Positions 18,014-26,553 are shown, counted from the stretch's first letter. The stretch: 64,000 nucleotides of DNA from an uncultured Alphaproteobacteria bacterium (GCA_934254675.1 CAKQLP010000003.1:62001-126000), one strand, 5' to 3'. Notes: a model not told the origin generated them from the letters alone. Numbers and translations are program-made.

Positions 18014-19144
18014 ATGGTTAATGTTTCTCGGCAAAGTCATAATGCCATTGTTAAGTGGCTCTGGACGGTGGACAAGGTCACACTGTTTGTTTCAATGGCA
18101 TTGTTGGTTATCGGAATTATCTTGGATGTTACAGCCAGTCCCGCTGTGGCTAGAAAGTTAAATTTGGATGATTTTGCTTTGGTGCGAAAACAAATGCAAT
18201 TTGCGGTGTTGGCTTTGAGCATAATTTTTTGCTTGTCTTTGTTTAGTTTGAAGACGATTCGTCGTATTTCTATTGTTGGTTTCGGGGTTTTGATGCTGCT
18301 GTTGATTTTGACGATTTTTTTTGGCTTTGAAACAAAGGGTGCGCGTCGATGGCTACATGTTTTGGGTTTCTCTCTTCAGGCATCGGAATTGATGAAGCCT
18401 ATTTTTATTGTATTAACAGCATGGCTTCTGGATTGCGGAAAAAAATATGATTATTTTCCTGGGACTCGGCTGGCTATTCTGGCATATATTCTGATTTTGG
18501 GCGTATTGCTTTGCCAGCCGGATATCGGCATGTCTGCTCTAATTACCGCTGTTTTCGGCTTGCAGCTGTTTTTGGCCGGAATGCCTTGGATAATTGTTGG
18601 GGCAGGCGTTATTGGCAGTGTGATGTCTTTATTTATATTGTATTTTACATATCCTCATTTTCGGGCAAGAGTTGATCAATTTTTATATGGAAGTGATGAG
18701 ACAAGTTTTCAAATTAACAGAGCGATGGCCGCTTTCCAAAATGGAAATTTGGTTGGAAAAGGGCCGGGGGAAGGTACAGTCAAATTAACTATTCCTGATG
18801 CACACACGGATTTTGTTTTTGCTGTTGCTGGTGAAGAATATGGTGTTTGGTTGTGTTTGGTCATCATTCTTTTATTTTCAATAATAGTTATCCGGACACT
18901 TAAACTTTCAATGAAAGAAAGCAATTTGTTTGTTATGTACGCCGAGGTTGGCTTAGCCGCATCTCTGGGGTTGCAGGCTTTTGTGAATATGGCGTCGTCT
19001 TTGCATATTATTCCGACAAAAGGAATGACGCTGCCTTTTATTTCCTACGGGGGGTCATCTTTGCTGGGAACAGCCATTGAAGTTGGAATGTTGTTGGCAA
19101 TAACACGTAAAAACACGGCTTCGGAAGATAAGGATATGGAATAA
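18014..19144 (+). CDS. ftsW: Division-specific peptidoglycan glycosyltransferase FtsW
   Basis: This 376-residue SEDS-family membrane protein polymerises septal peptidoglycan with FtsI. Family motifs: KGARRWLHVLGFSLQASELMKP near residue 110, QPDIGMS, the GKGPGEGTVKLTIPDAHTDFVFAVAGEE loop and SYGGSSLL near the C-terminus. About ten membrane helices. RBS AAAGAGG, 11 nt after mraY. The stop overlaps the murB start. Confidence 0.95.
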   Translation: MVNVSRQSHNAIVKWLWTVDKVTLFVSMALLVIGIILDVTASPAVARKLNLDDFALVRKQMQFAVLALSIIFCLSLFSLKTIRRISIVGFGVLMLLLILTIFFGFETKGARRWLHVLGFSLQASELMKPIFIVLTAWLLDCGKKYDYFPGTRLAILAYILILGVLLCQPDIGMSALITAVFGLQLFLAGMPWIIVGAGVIGSVMSLFILYFTYPHFRARVDQFLYGSDETSFQINRAMAAFQNGNLVGKGPGEGTVKLTIPDAHTDFVFAVAGEEYGVWLCLVIILLFSIIVIRTLKLSMKESNLFVMYAEVGLAASLGLQAFVNMASSLHIIPTKGMTLPFISYGGSSLLGTAIEVGMLLAITRKNTASEDKDME

Positions 19145-20061
19145 TGGACAATCTTTTTGCAAATTTACCGAAAGTGCGGGGGGAATACAGATATAATGAG
19201 CCTCTAAAAAAATACACATGGCTTAATGTGGGCGGAAATGCTGACGTGATGTTTTTTCCAAAAGATGAAGCAGATTTGCAGAAATTTCTAGGTGAAAAAT
19301 CAAAGGGTGTTCCTTTTTTTGTATTGGGCAACGGTTCTAATTTGTTGATACGAGACGGAGGAATTGAAGGCGTTGTTATTAAATTGAATTCAGCAAATTT
19401 CTCTCAGTGGAAATGTGAGGGGGATAAATTAATTCTTGGCTGCGGTTTTAAAAATGCTCTGTTAAAAAATATATTGCTAGAAAATGGGTTGGGAGGTTTG
19501 GAATTTCTTTGCTCAATCCCCGGATGTTTGGGCGGTGCGGTGCGTTCTAATGTCGGTTGTTTCGGCTCTGAAATCTCTCAAGTTTTTCTCAAAGCCAAGG
19601 TGATGGACGGAAGCGGAAATATTTTTGATGCTGATGCCGAGGATTTTCATTTTTCTTATAGAAATAGCGCCTTTCCTCAAGATTGGATTATATTGCAGGT
19701 AGAGTTGCAAGCACAACGGGCGCCGCGGGAACAGATTGAAGATATTTTGAAGAAAAATACATTATATCGTCAAGAGCGCCAACCGCAAAATATCAGAACA
19801 GCCGGTTCAACTTTTAAGAATCCGCAGCAAAATGCGGCTTGGAAGCTTATAAAAGAATCCGGTGCTTGCAATTTAAAAGTCGGCGGGGCGTCGTTTTCGG
19901 AAAAGCATTGTAATTTTTTAGTGAATGACGGCACGGCGACCGCCGAAGATTTGGAAAAATTGGGAGAAAATGCTCGAAAGCTGGTTTTTCAAAAGTTTGG
20001 TGTAAACTTAGAGTGGGAAGTTAAAGTAGTGGGCAGAGAAAATGGTCGCAATGGAAAATAA
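19144..20061 (+). CDS. murB: UDP-N-acetylenolpyruvoylglucosamine reductase MurB
   Basis: This 305-residue cytosolic FAD enzyme reduces UDP-GlcNAc-enolpyruvate with NADPH to UDP-MurNAc. Seen: the FAD-binding FFVLGNGSNLLIRDGG near residue 60, LEFLCSIPGCLGGAVRSNVGCFG, YRNSAF, and AGSTFKNP with the catalytic Ser, followed by KLIKESG and the Glu-containing C-terminal segment. Overlaps ftsW and ftsQ ends, so translation is probably coupled. Confidence 0.95.
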   Translation: MDNLFANLPKVRGEYRYNEPLKKYTWLNVGGNADVMFFPKDEADLQKFLGEKSKGVPFFVLGNGSNLLIRDGGIEGVVIKLNSANFSQWKCEGDKLILGCGFKNALLKNILLENGLGGLEFLCSIPGCLGGAVRSNVGCFGSEISQVFLKAKVMDGSGNIFDADAEDFHFSYRNSAFPQDWIILQVELQAQRAPREQIEDILKKNTLYRQERQPQNIRTAGSTFKNPQQNAAWKLIKESGACNLKVGGASFSEKHCNFLVNDGTATAEDLEKLGENARKLVFQKFGVNLEWEVKVVGRENGRNGK

Positions 20062-20845
20062 AATATACGCACCCGTGTTATGGCCTTATCGGTTAATCGG
20101 AAATTTACTTCTTATCGGGATGGTTTGGCTGATTACATTTGGTGTAATAACTATCCGTCACAATCTTGTTAGTAAACACATAGATTCGTTATTAACTGAG
20201 TTTTACAGCAAAACAGCAAGTGTCGGCTGGGGATTGGATGATGTCACGCTGGAGGGGCGAAACAAAACATCTAAAGAAGATGTGCTTAGAGTTGTTGATT
20301 TGCATCGTGGAGACAACATCTTAGAAATTAATTTGGCTGCAATATGCGATAAAGTTAAAACTTTGCCATGGGTGAAAGACGCAAGTGTCAGCAGAAGCTA
20401 TTTTCCTAATGTGATTCACATTAGTATCCGAGAAAAAAAAGTCAAATCTATTTGGCAGTATAAAAATGAGTTTTATCCGATAGACGAGGATGGTAAAATA
20501 ATTGAAACGGAGTATGTTTTGCAAAAAAATATTTTGCAAATAGTTGGAGAGGAAGCTCCGGAACATATCAATGACTTATTAAAAATAATAGAGAAAGACG
20601 CAGAACTTTTTTCTCGTGTAAAGGTGGCTAATTTTGTTTCAAAACGCCGCTGGAATCTGATTTTTGATGATGTTCTGAATGGCATTACGGTAAAATTGCC
20701 GGAAGAAGATGTTGATACGGCTTGGAAAAAATTGGTAAAATTAGATAAAACTCGCGGTATTCTTAAACGTAAATTAACTTTCATTGATTTAAGATTAAAA
20801 AATAAGGTTATTGTGAAAATCAGTAACAAAGAAGTTAAACACTGA
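20042..20845 (+). CDS. ftsQ: Cell division protein FtsQ
   Basis: This 267-residue bitopic protein has a short cytosolic N-terminus, one membrane helix (about residues 18-38), then a periplasmic POTRA domain (VTLEGRNKTSKEDVLRVVDLHRGDNILEI ... LPWVKDASVSRSYFPNVIHISIRE) and the beta domain that binds FtsB/FtsL. It starts inside the murB end; an alternative ATG lies three codons in. Position before ftsA fits. Confidence 0.93.
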   Translation: MVAMENKIYAPVLWPYRLIGNLLLIGMVWLITFGVITIRHNLVSKHIDSLLTEFYSKTASVGWGLDDVTLEGRNKTSKEDVLRVVDLHRGDNILEINLAAICDKVKTLPWVKDASVSRSYFPNVIHISIREKKVKSIWQYKNEFYPIDEDGKIIETEYVLQKNILQIVGEEAPEHINDLLKIIEKDAELFSRVKVANFVSKRRWNLIFDDVLNGITVKLPEEDVDTAWKKLVKLDKTRGILKRKLTFIDLRLKNKVIVKISNKEVKH

Positions 20846-20868
20846 TAAAAGTTTGAGGATATTTGGCC

Positions 20869-22107
20869 GTGAATCGTTCCACTATTGCAGCGTTGGATAT
20901 TGGATCATCAAAAGTTTGTTGTCTTATTGCCCATGTAAATAAAGACAAAAAAATTAATATTGTCAGTTATGGTTACAATGCTTCAAAAGGTATTAAAAAC
21001 GGTGTTATCACGGATATTAATCAAGCGACTATTTCTGTTTGCAATGCGGTGGAAGCTGCTGAACAAATGGCCGGAACCCAAATTGAGAGTGTTATCATCA
21101 ATGTTTCGGGAGATAAAACAAGTAGCCGGTTACGCAGCGCTTCTATAAATTTAAAAGAAAATCACCCCATCAGTGAAGCTGATATTATAAAAGTCCGCGA
21201 TAGAGTCGTTAGCAAGGTTAATGTTGAAAACAATGAATTAATCCATTGTCTTTCAACTGGATATCGGATTGACGGCGGCGAAGATGTTAAAGATCCGATG
21301 AATATTTATGGCGAAGAACTTTCGGCAGGTATTCTATTGGGAATGTATCCTCATGTTTTGTATAAAAATTTAGCCTCGGTGGTAGAAGCGGCGCACTTGG
21401 ATATTGAAAATAAAGTCCTTTCCGCCTATGCGTCCGGAATGGCGTGTTTGGTTGAAGACGAGCGGGAATATGGTGCAACAATCATTGATATCGGTGGCGG
21501 TACAACAAGTATGGCTACATTCAAAAATGGTGTTCCGGTTGCTTTTTCAACATTGCCTGTCGGCGGAATTAATATCACAAAAGATATTACTCAAGGGTTG
21601 ACTACGTCATTTGCTCACGCCGAAGATTTAAAAAATAGACACGGATGTGCTTTTTTAGTCAGTCATGATGAATACGAAAGTATAAACGTGTATCCTTTGG
21701 GGGAAGAAGATGATAGTTCTATCAGACAAATGCATCGTTCTGATTTGATAAAAATTATCGCGCCGCGTGTTGAAGAGATTTTTGAAATGGTGGCGCGCAA
21801 GCTGGCTCAGCAAGGATTGCAAAATCATCCGAATCATCGTGTTGTTTTGACAGGAGGTAGTAGTCAGCTTCCGGGAATTAGAGATGTGGCCGCTGTTATT
21901 TTGGATAAACAGGTGCGTTTAGGGGGGCCGCGTAACATTCAAGGAATACCGGAAATTATAAATAATCCGACTTTTTCAACGGCGTTGGGTCTTTTGTATT
22001 TGGCAACAACCAATATGGAACGCAAGCCTAAAAAGATAATTAATCGTCCGGTAGGCGGAAACGGACTTTTTTCAAAAATTTTTAATTGGGTAAAGCAAAA
22101 TTCTTAA
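20869..22107 (+). CDS. ftsA: Cell division protein FtsA
   Basis: This 412-residue actin-like ATPase anchors FtsZ to the membrane. Seen: N-terminal phosphate loop ALDIGSSKVCCLIA, TVINVSGDK-like VIINVSGDKTSSR, phosphate-2 IDIGGGTTSMATFKNG, and adenosine motif VVLTGGSSQLPGI. The last residues (LFSKIFNWVKQ) form the amphipathic membrane-targeting helix. I prefer the GTG at 20869, 9 nt after GAGGA; an in-frame TTG at 20863 is too close. Confidence 0.95.
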   Translation: MNRSTIAALDIGSSKVCCLIAHVNKDKKINIVSYGYNASKGIKNGVITDINQATISVCNAVEAAEQMAGTQIESVIINVSGDKTSSRLRSASINLKENHPISEADIIKVRDRVVSKVNVENNELIHCLSTGYRIDGGEDVKDPMNIYGEELSAGILLGMYPHVLYKNLASVVEAAHLDIENKVLSAYASGMACLVEDEREYGATIIDIGGGTTSMATFKNGVPVAFSTLPVGGINITKDITQGLTTSFAHAEDLKNRHGCAFLVSHDEYESINVYPLGEEDDSSIRQMHRSDLIKIIAPRVEEIFEMVARKLAQQGLQNHPNHRVVLTGGSSQLPGIRDVAAVILDKQVRLGGPRNIQGIPEIINNPTFSTALGLLYLATTNMERKPKKIINRPVGGNGLFSKIFNWVKQNS

Positions 22108-22184
22108 AATAGTAACAAAAACTTAATCTATTTTCGTTATGTTAAATCTATATTTGTGAATTTTCTGAACAGGGAGAAGAATAG

Positions 22185-23858
22185 ATGTCTATAAAATTGG
22201 GAGTAGCCGATACAACGGTGTCGCATTTAAAACCTCGTATTGCTGTTATTGGCGTTGGCGGAGGCGGCGGGAACGCCGTAAACAACATGATTGCCCAAAA
22301 CTTGGAAGGGGTTGATTTTATTGTTGCTAATACCGATGCTCAAGCTTTGGCACATTCTTCCGCCAGTCGTAAAATTCAATTAGGACTTGAGATAACTCAA
22401 GGATTGGGCGCGGGAGCGCGTCCTGAAGTTGGTAAAATTGCGGCTGAAGAAGCAAAGGAAGAAATTTCTCGTGAACTTGAAGGCGTGAATATGGTGTTTA
22501 TCACCGCTGGCATGGGCGGCGGCACAGGGTCTGGTGCGGCTCCGGTTGTGGCGCACATTGCTAAAGAAAAAGGTATTTTGACCGTTGGTGTCGTGACAAA
22601 ACCTTTTGCTTTTGAAGGTCGTAAGCGCATGGAAACAGCCGAAAGCGCTTTAGCCACCTTTACCAGTGAGGTAGATAGCATTATTGTTATCCCAAATCAA
22701 AATTTATTTAGAATTGCCGATAAAAATACAACATTGGCTGATGCTTTTTTAATGGCAGACGATGTGCTTTATTCCGGTGTGCGCTCAATTACAGATTTAA
22801 TGATGATGCCGGGATTGATTAATTTGGATTTTGCCGATGTTAAAAACATTATGCAAGATAAAGGTAAAGCCATTATGGGAACAGGAGAGGCTGAAGGGGA
22901 TAATAGAGCTCAAGAAGCCGCAAAGCAAGCTTTATCCAATCCTTTACTGGATGATTGCACAATGCACGGCGCCAAAGGTGTGTTGATAAATATTACAGGC
23001 GGCGATGATATTACGCTTATGGAAATTGATGAAGCAGCGTCAATTATAAAAGAAGAAGTTGATGATAATGCCAATATTATTTTTGGTTCAAGCTATGATG
23101 AAAACTTGGCTGGTAAAATTCGTGTTTCTATTGTTGTTACCGGAATAAACGACGGCGAAAAACAATTTGAACAACAGCCGCGAATGAAAGAACCATCTTT
23201 GATTGATCAAAGCTATGATGATGTTAGTTTTATTCCGACCGTTACACCAACGGCAGATGCCACGGAAGATGATGCTGATGTTGCGCCGGTGTCATTAGAT
23301 TTGACCGATGTACCGGTAATGACTGAAACATTAGATGAAGATGCGGCGCCAGTCAAAGAAGATGAAGTTAATTCGTTAGAAAATGATTTTGCCTCTTTGG
23401 ATAAGTCAGATGAATTGCCGGAAGTTCCTCAAGCATCGGCTTTGTTTAGCGCTATTATGAATAGTAGTGCTAATAAAGCAGAAGACGATGAGACGAGCGC
23501 TTCGGAGTTTAGCGCTGTGGCTCCTAAAGATGATGATTTCTTCTCAAGCCGGACATCCATTCAAAACGTTGCAGAGACAACAGATGAACCTGTGTTGTTT
23601 AGAGAGCATGATACGGAAATTTTCAAGGATGCGGGGCAAATGGAATCTTCTGATAACAATGAAGAAACAGAAGATGTTGAGGATGTAAAACCTACATTTA
23701 TTGAACGTGTAATCGGTATTCGTTCGCGGAAAAAGAATAAAGAAGATGTAGAAGACTTGCCGGATAATATTGTCAAATTTTCAGATGATGAAAATAATGA
23801 TATGCCGGAGCTTTCTGGCGATGAGCTGGATATCCCGTCATTTTTACGCCGTAAGTAA
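22185..23858 (+). CDS. ftsZ: Cell division GTPase FtsZ with long acidic linker
   Basis: This 557-residue tubulin homologue forms the Z ring. The GTPase domain (about residues 15-330) shows GVGGGGGNAVNNM, ANTDAQAL, the tubulin signature AGMGGGTGSGAAP and TKPFAFEGRKR. Residues about 335-535 form a Glu/Asp-rich disordered linker, longer than in enterobacterial FtsZ (383 aa total) but typical for alphaproteobacteria. The extreme C-terminus DELDIPSFLRRK is the conserved FtsA-binding peptide. It has its own ribosome-binding site GGGAG and is followed by a terminator. Confidence 0.97.
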   Translation: MSIKLGVADTTVSHLKPRIAVIGVGGGGGNAVNNMIAQNLEGVDFIVANTDAQALAHSSASRKIQLGLEITQGLGAGARPEVGKIAAEEAKEEISRELEGVNMVFITAGMGGGTGSGAAPVVAHIAKEKGILTVGVVTKPFAFEGRKRMETAESALATFTSEVDSIIVIPNQNLFRIADKNTTLADAFLMADDVLYSGVRSITDLMMMPGLINLDFADVKNIMQDKGKAIMGTGEAEGDNRAQEAAKQALSNPLLDDCTMHGAKGVLINITGGDDITLMEIDEAASIIKEEVDDNANIIFGSSYDENLAGKIRVSIVVTGINDGEKQFEQQPRMKEPSLIDQSYDDVSFIPTVTPTADATEDDADVAPVSLDLTDVPVMTETLDEDAAPVKEDEVNSLENDFASLDKSDELPEVPQASALFSAIMNSSANKAEDDETSASEFSAVAPKDDDFFSSRTSIQNVAETTDEPVLFREHDTEIFKDAGQMESSDNNEETEDVEDVKPTFIERVIGIRSRKKNKEDVEDLPDNIVKFSDDENNDMPELSGDELDIPSFLRRK

Positions 23859-23875
23859 AAATATTAAAAATATAC

Positions 23876-23912
23876 AAAAACGCTTATTTTGTCACATAAA
23901 TAGGCGTTTTTT
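23876..23912 (+). terminator. Terminator after ftsZ
   Basis: Arms 23876-23889 and 23899-23912 (one G-T pair) followed by a T-run; ends the mraY-ftsZ transcript 17 nt after the ftsZ stop. Confidence 0.8.
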
Positions 23913-23990
23913 TGTATAAATATTAAAGATTTGCTTGATTTTTAAGTTGCAGGATGATAAAATTAAAATATAAAATTAAGGAGTATCATC

Positions 23991-24803
23991 ATGGACAGAA
24001 CAAATATTGAGATAAAACCAAATGCCGAACCAGTAAAACAGGATAACGGAAAGGCTTTGGAAAGGTTGGAAAGAAAAGCAAAACTTTACAAAGTGCTGAG
24101 CCGTATGGCGGATGTTGCCGGTATAGCAGCAATTGTTGCGGCGGCTTCTCCAATCGGATTGGTGTCGGCGCCGGTTGTCGGTCTTTCTGTTGGTGCTCAA
24201 GCGGCTATCGCGGCAAGTGTGCTGGCTTATGTGGCAATTAAAAATCGTGAAAGCTCTATAAAAGATAAAGTTGCCAGTTTGCAATTTAAGATGAATCCAC
24301 AAAATTATGTTCAATCAAAATTGAATAGTATGCGAGCGGAATTAAAGCAAGATGCTTTTGAAAGAAATGTTAAAGCAGAAATGATGAAACACGAAGCTGG
24401 AAATGAAAGTATTGCGAGTGGTGAACAAATTAAGGCTTATGACAAATCAATAAAAGATAAATCTGAAAAATTAAATATTTTGACAAAAGCTCAAACTTTA
24501 GCAAAACAAAATAATAAGGAAGATACTTTTAACCGCTTGGCTAATGTAGCTACAAAAGTCGATGGACACATGTCATCTAAAAGTCATAAAGGATTGGCTA
24601 TCGGCGCCGCTTTGTTGGCGGTTCCTGCTGTTACTTTAGGCGGTATCGGTGCGGGCAGTGCTCTTGTTGTTGCCTCAGCGGCGGCAATAGTGGTTATGTC
24701 GGCTAAAAAAGCGCTTCAGCGTAAAAAGGAAGAAAAAGAGTCAAAGAAGAGTTTTGATTTGTTGAAAAAATTTATTGGTAAACAACAGCAAGTTAAGGAG
24801 TAA
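23991..24803 (+). CDS. Hypothetical protein with two Ala/Gly-rich hydrophobic regions
   Basis: This is not recognised. It has 270 residues with a charged N-terminus (LERLERKAKLYKVLSRMADVAG), a hydrophobic hairpin-like region at about residues 38-80, a long Lys/Glu-rich helical middle (80-195), a second Ala/Gly/Val-rich hydrophobic region (about 200-240), and a Lys/Glu-rich tail. The symmetric layout suggests an inner-membrane protein with a cytosolic helical domain, or a pore-like protein. GGAG precedes the ATG. It is 5 nt from the next gene, so they form one unit. Confidence 0.6.
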   Translation: MDRTNIEIKPNAEPVKQDNGKALERLERKAKLYKVLSRMADVAGIAAIVAAASPIGLVSAPVVGLSVGAQAAIAASVLAYVAIKNRESSIKDKVASLQFKMNPQNYVQSKLNSMRAELKQDAFERNVKAEMMKHEAGNESIASGEQIKAYDKSIKDKSEKLNILTKAQTLAKQNNKEDTFNRLANVATKVDGHMSSKSHKGLAIGAALLAVPAVTLGGIGAGSALVVASAAAIVVMSAKKALQRKKEEKESKKSFDLLKKFIGKQQQVKE

Positions 24804-24808
24804 GATAA

Positions 24809-25225
24809 ATGGCTGTGGATATTGTTTATAAAAACGCCAATTTTTTGTTCGACAGAGACGGCGTTATGATTGTAACTTCTATTGAAAATGCGGGAATTGT
24901 GATTCGTGGCGAACTTATATACGATGGAAAAAATACAGCAGTGCTTAATCGGAATAATAAAGAATTTTTTGGTTTGAAAAATATTGCGCCTATGGTACGA
25001 GAAAAACTAAAAAAATCTGAATATGTTACAATAATAGAACAAAATAACAAAGAATTGTATTCTTATGATGTGGTTGTTCATTTTGTTCCGGATTTGGGTT
25101 TGCCGGATGATTGGAACGAGTATCAAGAGAAGGTGACAAAAGATTTGCAAGCTAAGTTCTCTCCGGAAGAATTGCAAAATTTAAGTGAACAGTCTGAATA
25201 TTTGCTGAAAGAATTGTCAAAATAA
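24809..25225 (+). CDS. Hypothetical protein (138 aa)
   Basis: This is not recognised. It is a soluble-looking 138-residue protein whose N-terminal half alternates strand-like segments (VDIVYKNANFLFDRDGVMIVTSIENAGIVI) and whose C-terminal third is helical (LQAKFSPEELQNLSEQSEYLLKEL). It lies directly downstream of the 270-residue membrane-like protein and is followed by a terminator, so the two are probably cotranscribed and may act together. Confidence 0.6.
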   Translation: MAVDIVYKNANFLFDRDGVMIVTSIENAGIVIRGELIYDGKNTAVLNRNNKEFFGLKNIAPMVREKLKKSEYVTIIEQNNKELYSYDVVVHFVPDLGLPDDWNEYQEKVTKDLQAKFSPEELQNLSEQSEYLLKELSK

Positions 25226-25232
25226 AATTAAA

Positions 25233-25272
25233 TAAAAAGGAGTAGGAAAGGTTTGTTTCTTACTCCTTTTTT
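25233..25272 (+). terminator. Terminator after the 23.9-25.2 kb gene pair
   Basis: The inverted repeat AAAAAGGAGTAGGAAA / TTTCTTACTCCTTTTTT has one mismatch and ends in a T-run. It may also serve the minus-strand prepilin gene whose stop is at 25288. Confidence 0.75.
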
Positions 25273-25287
25273 GTTTACTGAGGTTGT

Positions 25288-25902
25288 TTATTGAAATTGC
25301 AAAGATATAAAAGAGCTGTGTCTTTGATTAACATCGAAACCTTTTGCTGAATTAAGAGCGCAATATTTAGCCGCAATAGCCGGTGAAAGCGGTAATTGCC
25401 CGGAACAAGCTATATATGTTTTATTGCTGTTACCTAAATCATTTTCTCCCGTTGTTTCACAGTTTATTCCTTCCCCATAAAGTTGAGAGTAATCATAAAT
25501 AGCCAATGAATAGAATCCTGTTGATGACGTTGTTCCCCAATCGGCAGTTGCTAAAGCGACGCACTCTTTTTCTGATATCCAATCTAGCTTAATGACAAAA
25601 GTTTTATAGCTGTTATAATAGTTCCCAAATAAGCTTGGATATATATCACTGTTAAGTATATCATCCGTTAAAATTCCAGCATTTTTTGCCGTGGAATAAT
25701 CGAGACCCTTATATTTGTTTTGCGGGTTTTGTGACGCATAGAGTGTCCGCGTATTTGTAACGATTTCAGTAATAGCTTGTTTAAGTTTATTGATTTTATA
25801 TGTTTCCATGGCTTTGGAATAACCGGCAATACCGCCGACGGACAGTACCCCAATAATAGCGAGGACGCCGAGCATTTCAATCATGGAACGTCCACACTGC
25901 AT
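25288..25902 (-). CDS. Type IV prepilin-like protein (paralogue 2), frame open upstream to a repeat leader
   Basis: This 204-residue form begins at MQCGRSMIEML: very short leader, Gly at -1, Glu at +5 and the same hydrophobic helix as the 457 gene. The C-terminal domain keeps CVALATADWGTTSS and GQLPLSPAIAAKYCA. I chose the ATG at 25902 because it aligns with the paralogue at 57.7 kb, but it has no convincing ribosome-binding site. The frame is open without a stop for another 147 codons to 26343 and further to the (CT)7 tract at 26407-26420, through translated palindromic repeats (VILGFIPRIH / DTRVKPEYD). The only strong ribosome-binding site belongs to the ATG at 26444, presently out of frame by one CT unit. 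Expression may therefore depend on tract length. Confidence 0.8.
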   Translation of the reverse strand: MQCGRSMIEMLGVLAIIGVLSVGGIAGYSKAMETYKINKLKQAITEIVTNTRTLYASQNPQNKYKGLDYSTAKNAGILTDDILNSDIYPSLFGNYYNSYKTFVIKLDWISEKECVALATADWGTTSSTGFYSLAIYDYSQLYGEGINCETTGENDLGNSNKTYIACSGQLPLSPAIAAKYCALNSAKGFDVNQRHSSFISLQFQ

Positions 25903-25947
25903 GACTTTATGGTCATTCTCGGGCTTAAAACACATCCTCTGCCTATT

Positions 25948-26304
25948 GTCATACTCGGGCGTGACCCGAGTATCCACCATCAAGTCCCTGTCATACTCGG
26001 GCGTAGAAATATCCACTCCCTTTCTGTCATACTCGGGCGTAGAAATATCCACTCCCTTTCTGTCATACTCGGGCGTGTCCCGAGTATCCAAAGAAGAGTG
26101 TTCCGAATGGATTCTCGGAATAAATCCGAGAATGACGTTTGAAGTGTGTTCGAGAATGCTTGTGTTTAACCGCAAGTCCCTGTCATACTCGGGCTTGACC
26201 CGAGTATCCATAGGAGTGTGTTCCGTATGGATTCTCGGAATAAATCCGAGAATGACGTTTTCAAGGTGTTTTATATGGATTCTCGGAATAAATCCGAGAA
26301 TGAC
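25948..26304. repeat. Array of palindromic repeat units, two orientations
   Basis: About seven to eight units of 26-36 nt. Full palindromes GTCATACTCGGG...CCCGAGTATCCA occur at 25948-25976, 26062-26090 and 26182-26210. The opposite orientation, TGGATTCTCGGAATAAATCCGAGAATGAC type, occurs at 26108-26136, 26228-26256 and 26276-26304. A half-unit lies at about 25912-25924. Each unit folds as a hairpin. The type resembles the short palindromic elements dispersed in many alphaproteobacteria, including those found inside reading frames. Confidence 0.85.
25990..26061. repeat. Exact tandem duplication of a 36-bp unit
   Basis: Two adjacent identical 36-nt copies (25990-26025 and 26026-26061) of a half-palindrome plus ATCCACTCCCTTTCT spacer; a third partial copy continues at 26062. 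The unit is 12 codons long, so the prepilin frame is preserved. Confidence 0.9.
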
Positions 26305-26402
26305 GGAGAATGAAGTATTCCATTTACCCTTAAATTTTTTCAAAAAATGGTAAAAACCACGTGTAGAAGCTTTAAAACGCTCTGAAATCGAATGTTTAGG
26401 AT

Positions 26403-26444
26403 TTACAGAGAGAGAGAGAGACCTTTGATTAGCTTATTTTTCAT
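26403..26444 (-). CDS. Short leader ORF ending at a (CT)7 tract (13 codons)
   Basis: The ATG at 26444 follows AGAGGA with 7-nt spacing, the best ribosome-binding site in this locus. It reads MKNKLIKGLSLSL then TAA. The Leu-Ser run is encoded by seven CT units (26407-26420). With six or nine units the reading would bypass the TAA, continue as ...SLSVNPKHSISE and join the prepilin frame. Near-identical peptide and tract occur at 58685-58726. It may be a regulatory leader peptide or the start of a phase-variable gene in the off state. Confidence 0.6.
   Translation of the reverse strand: MKNKLIKGLSLSL
26407..26420. repeat. Dinucleotide tract (AG/CT)7 near a start codon
   Basis: Seven perfect AG units on plus, CT on the coding minus strand, 22 nt after the ATG at 26444. 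Tracts of this kind near start codons mutate by slipped-strand mispairing in phase-variable genes of other bacteria. Confidence 0.85.
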
Positions 26445-26523
26445 CTTTCTTTCCTCTTAAAATAAATTGAAATGATATTTGAACAATATAAATGTTATTT
26501 TTAATATATCGTTAAAAAATAAA

Positions 26524-26549
26524 AAAAAGACCTTAGATAAGGTCTTTTT
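26524..26549 (-). terminator. Terminator of tRNA-Arg
   Basis: Perfect 12-bp arms 26524-26535 and 26538-26549 with a 2-nt loop and a T-run on the minus strand, 4 nt after the tRNA 3' CCA. Confidence 0.8.
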
Positions 26550-26553
26550 GAAA

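Larger units (their letters stand above)
25903..26402 (-). other. Stop-free repeat leader in frame with the prepilin-like gene
   Basis: Minus-strand stretch with no stop codon in the prepilin frame. It encodes VNPKHSISERFKASTRGF then LKKFKGKWNTSF, followed by alternating palindromic units read as VILGFIPRIH and DTRVKPEYD, and a duplicated 12-residue RKGVDISTPEYD. The nonrepeat part is conserved at 58.6 kb with aligned length and no frameshift. It could be an in-frame coding extension used when the CT tract is in the right phase, or an untranslated leader. Confidence 0.55.

Noticed and set aside
25990..26061. Direct repeats that could suggest a CRISPR array
   Set aside because: The copies abut without unique spacers, the other units vary in orientation, and there are no cas genes.
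25777..26353. Plus-strand open frames across the palindromic array, opposite prepilin paralogue 2
   Set aside because: Palindromic units are stop-free on both strands. These frames have no ribosome-binding site and are antisense to a better-supported gene.
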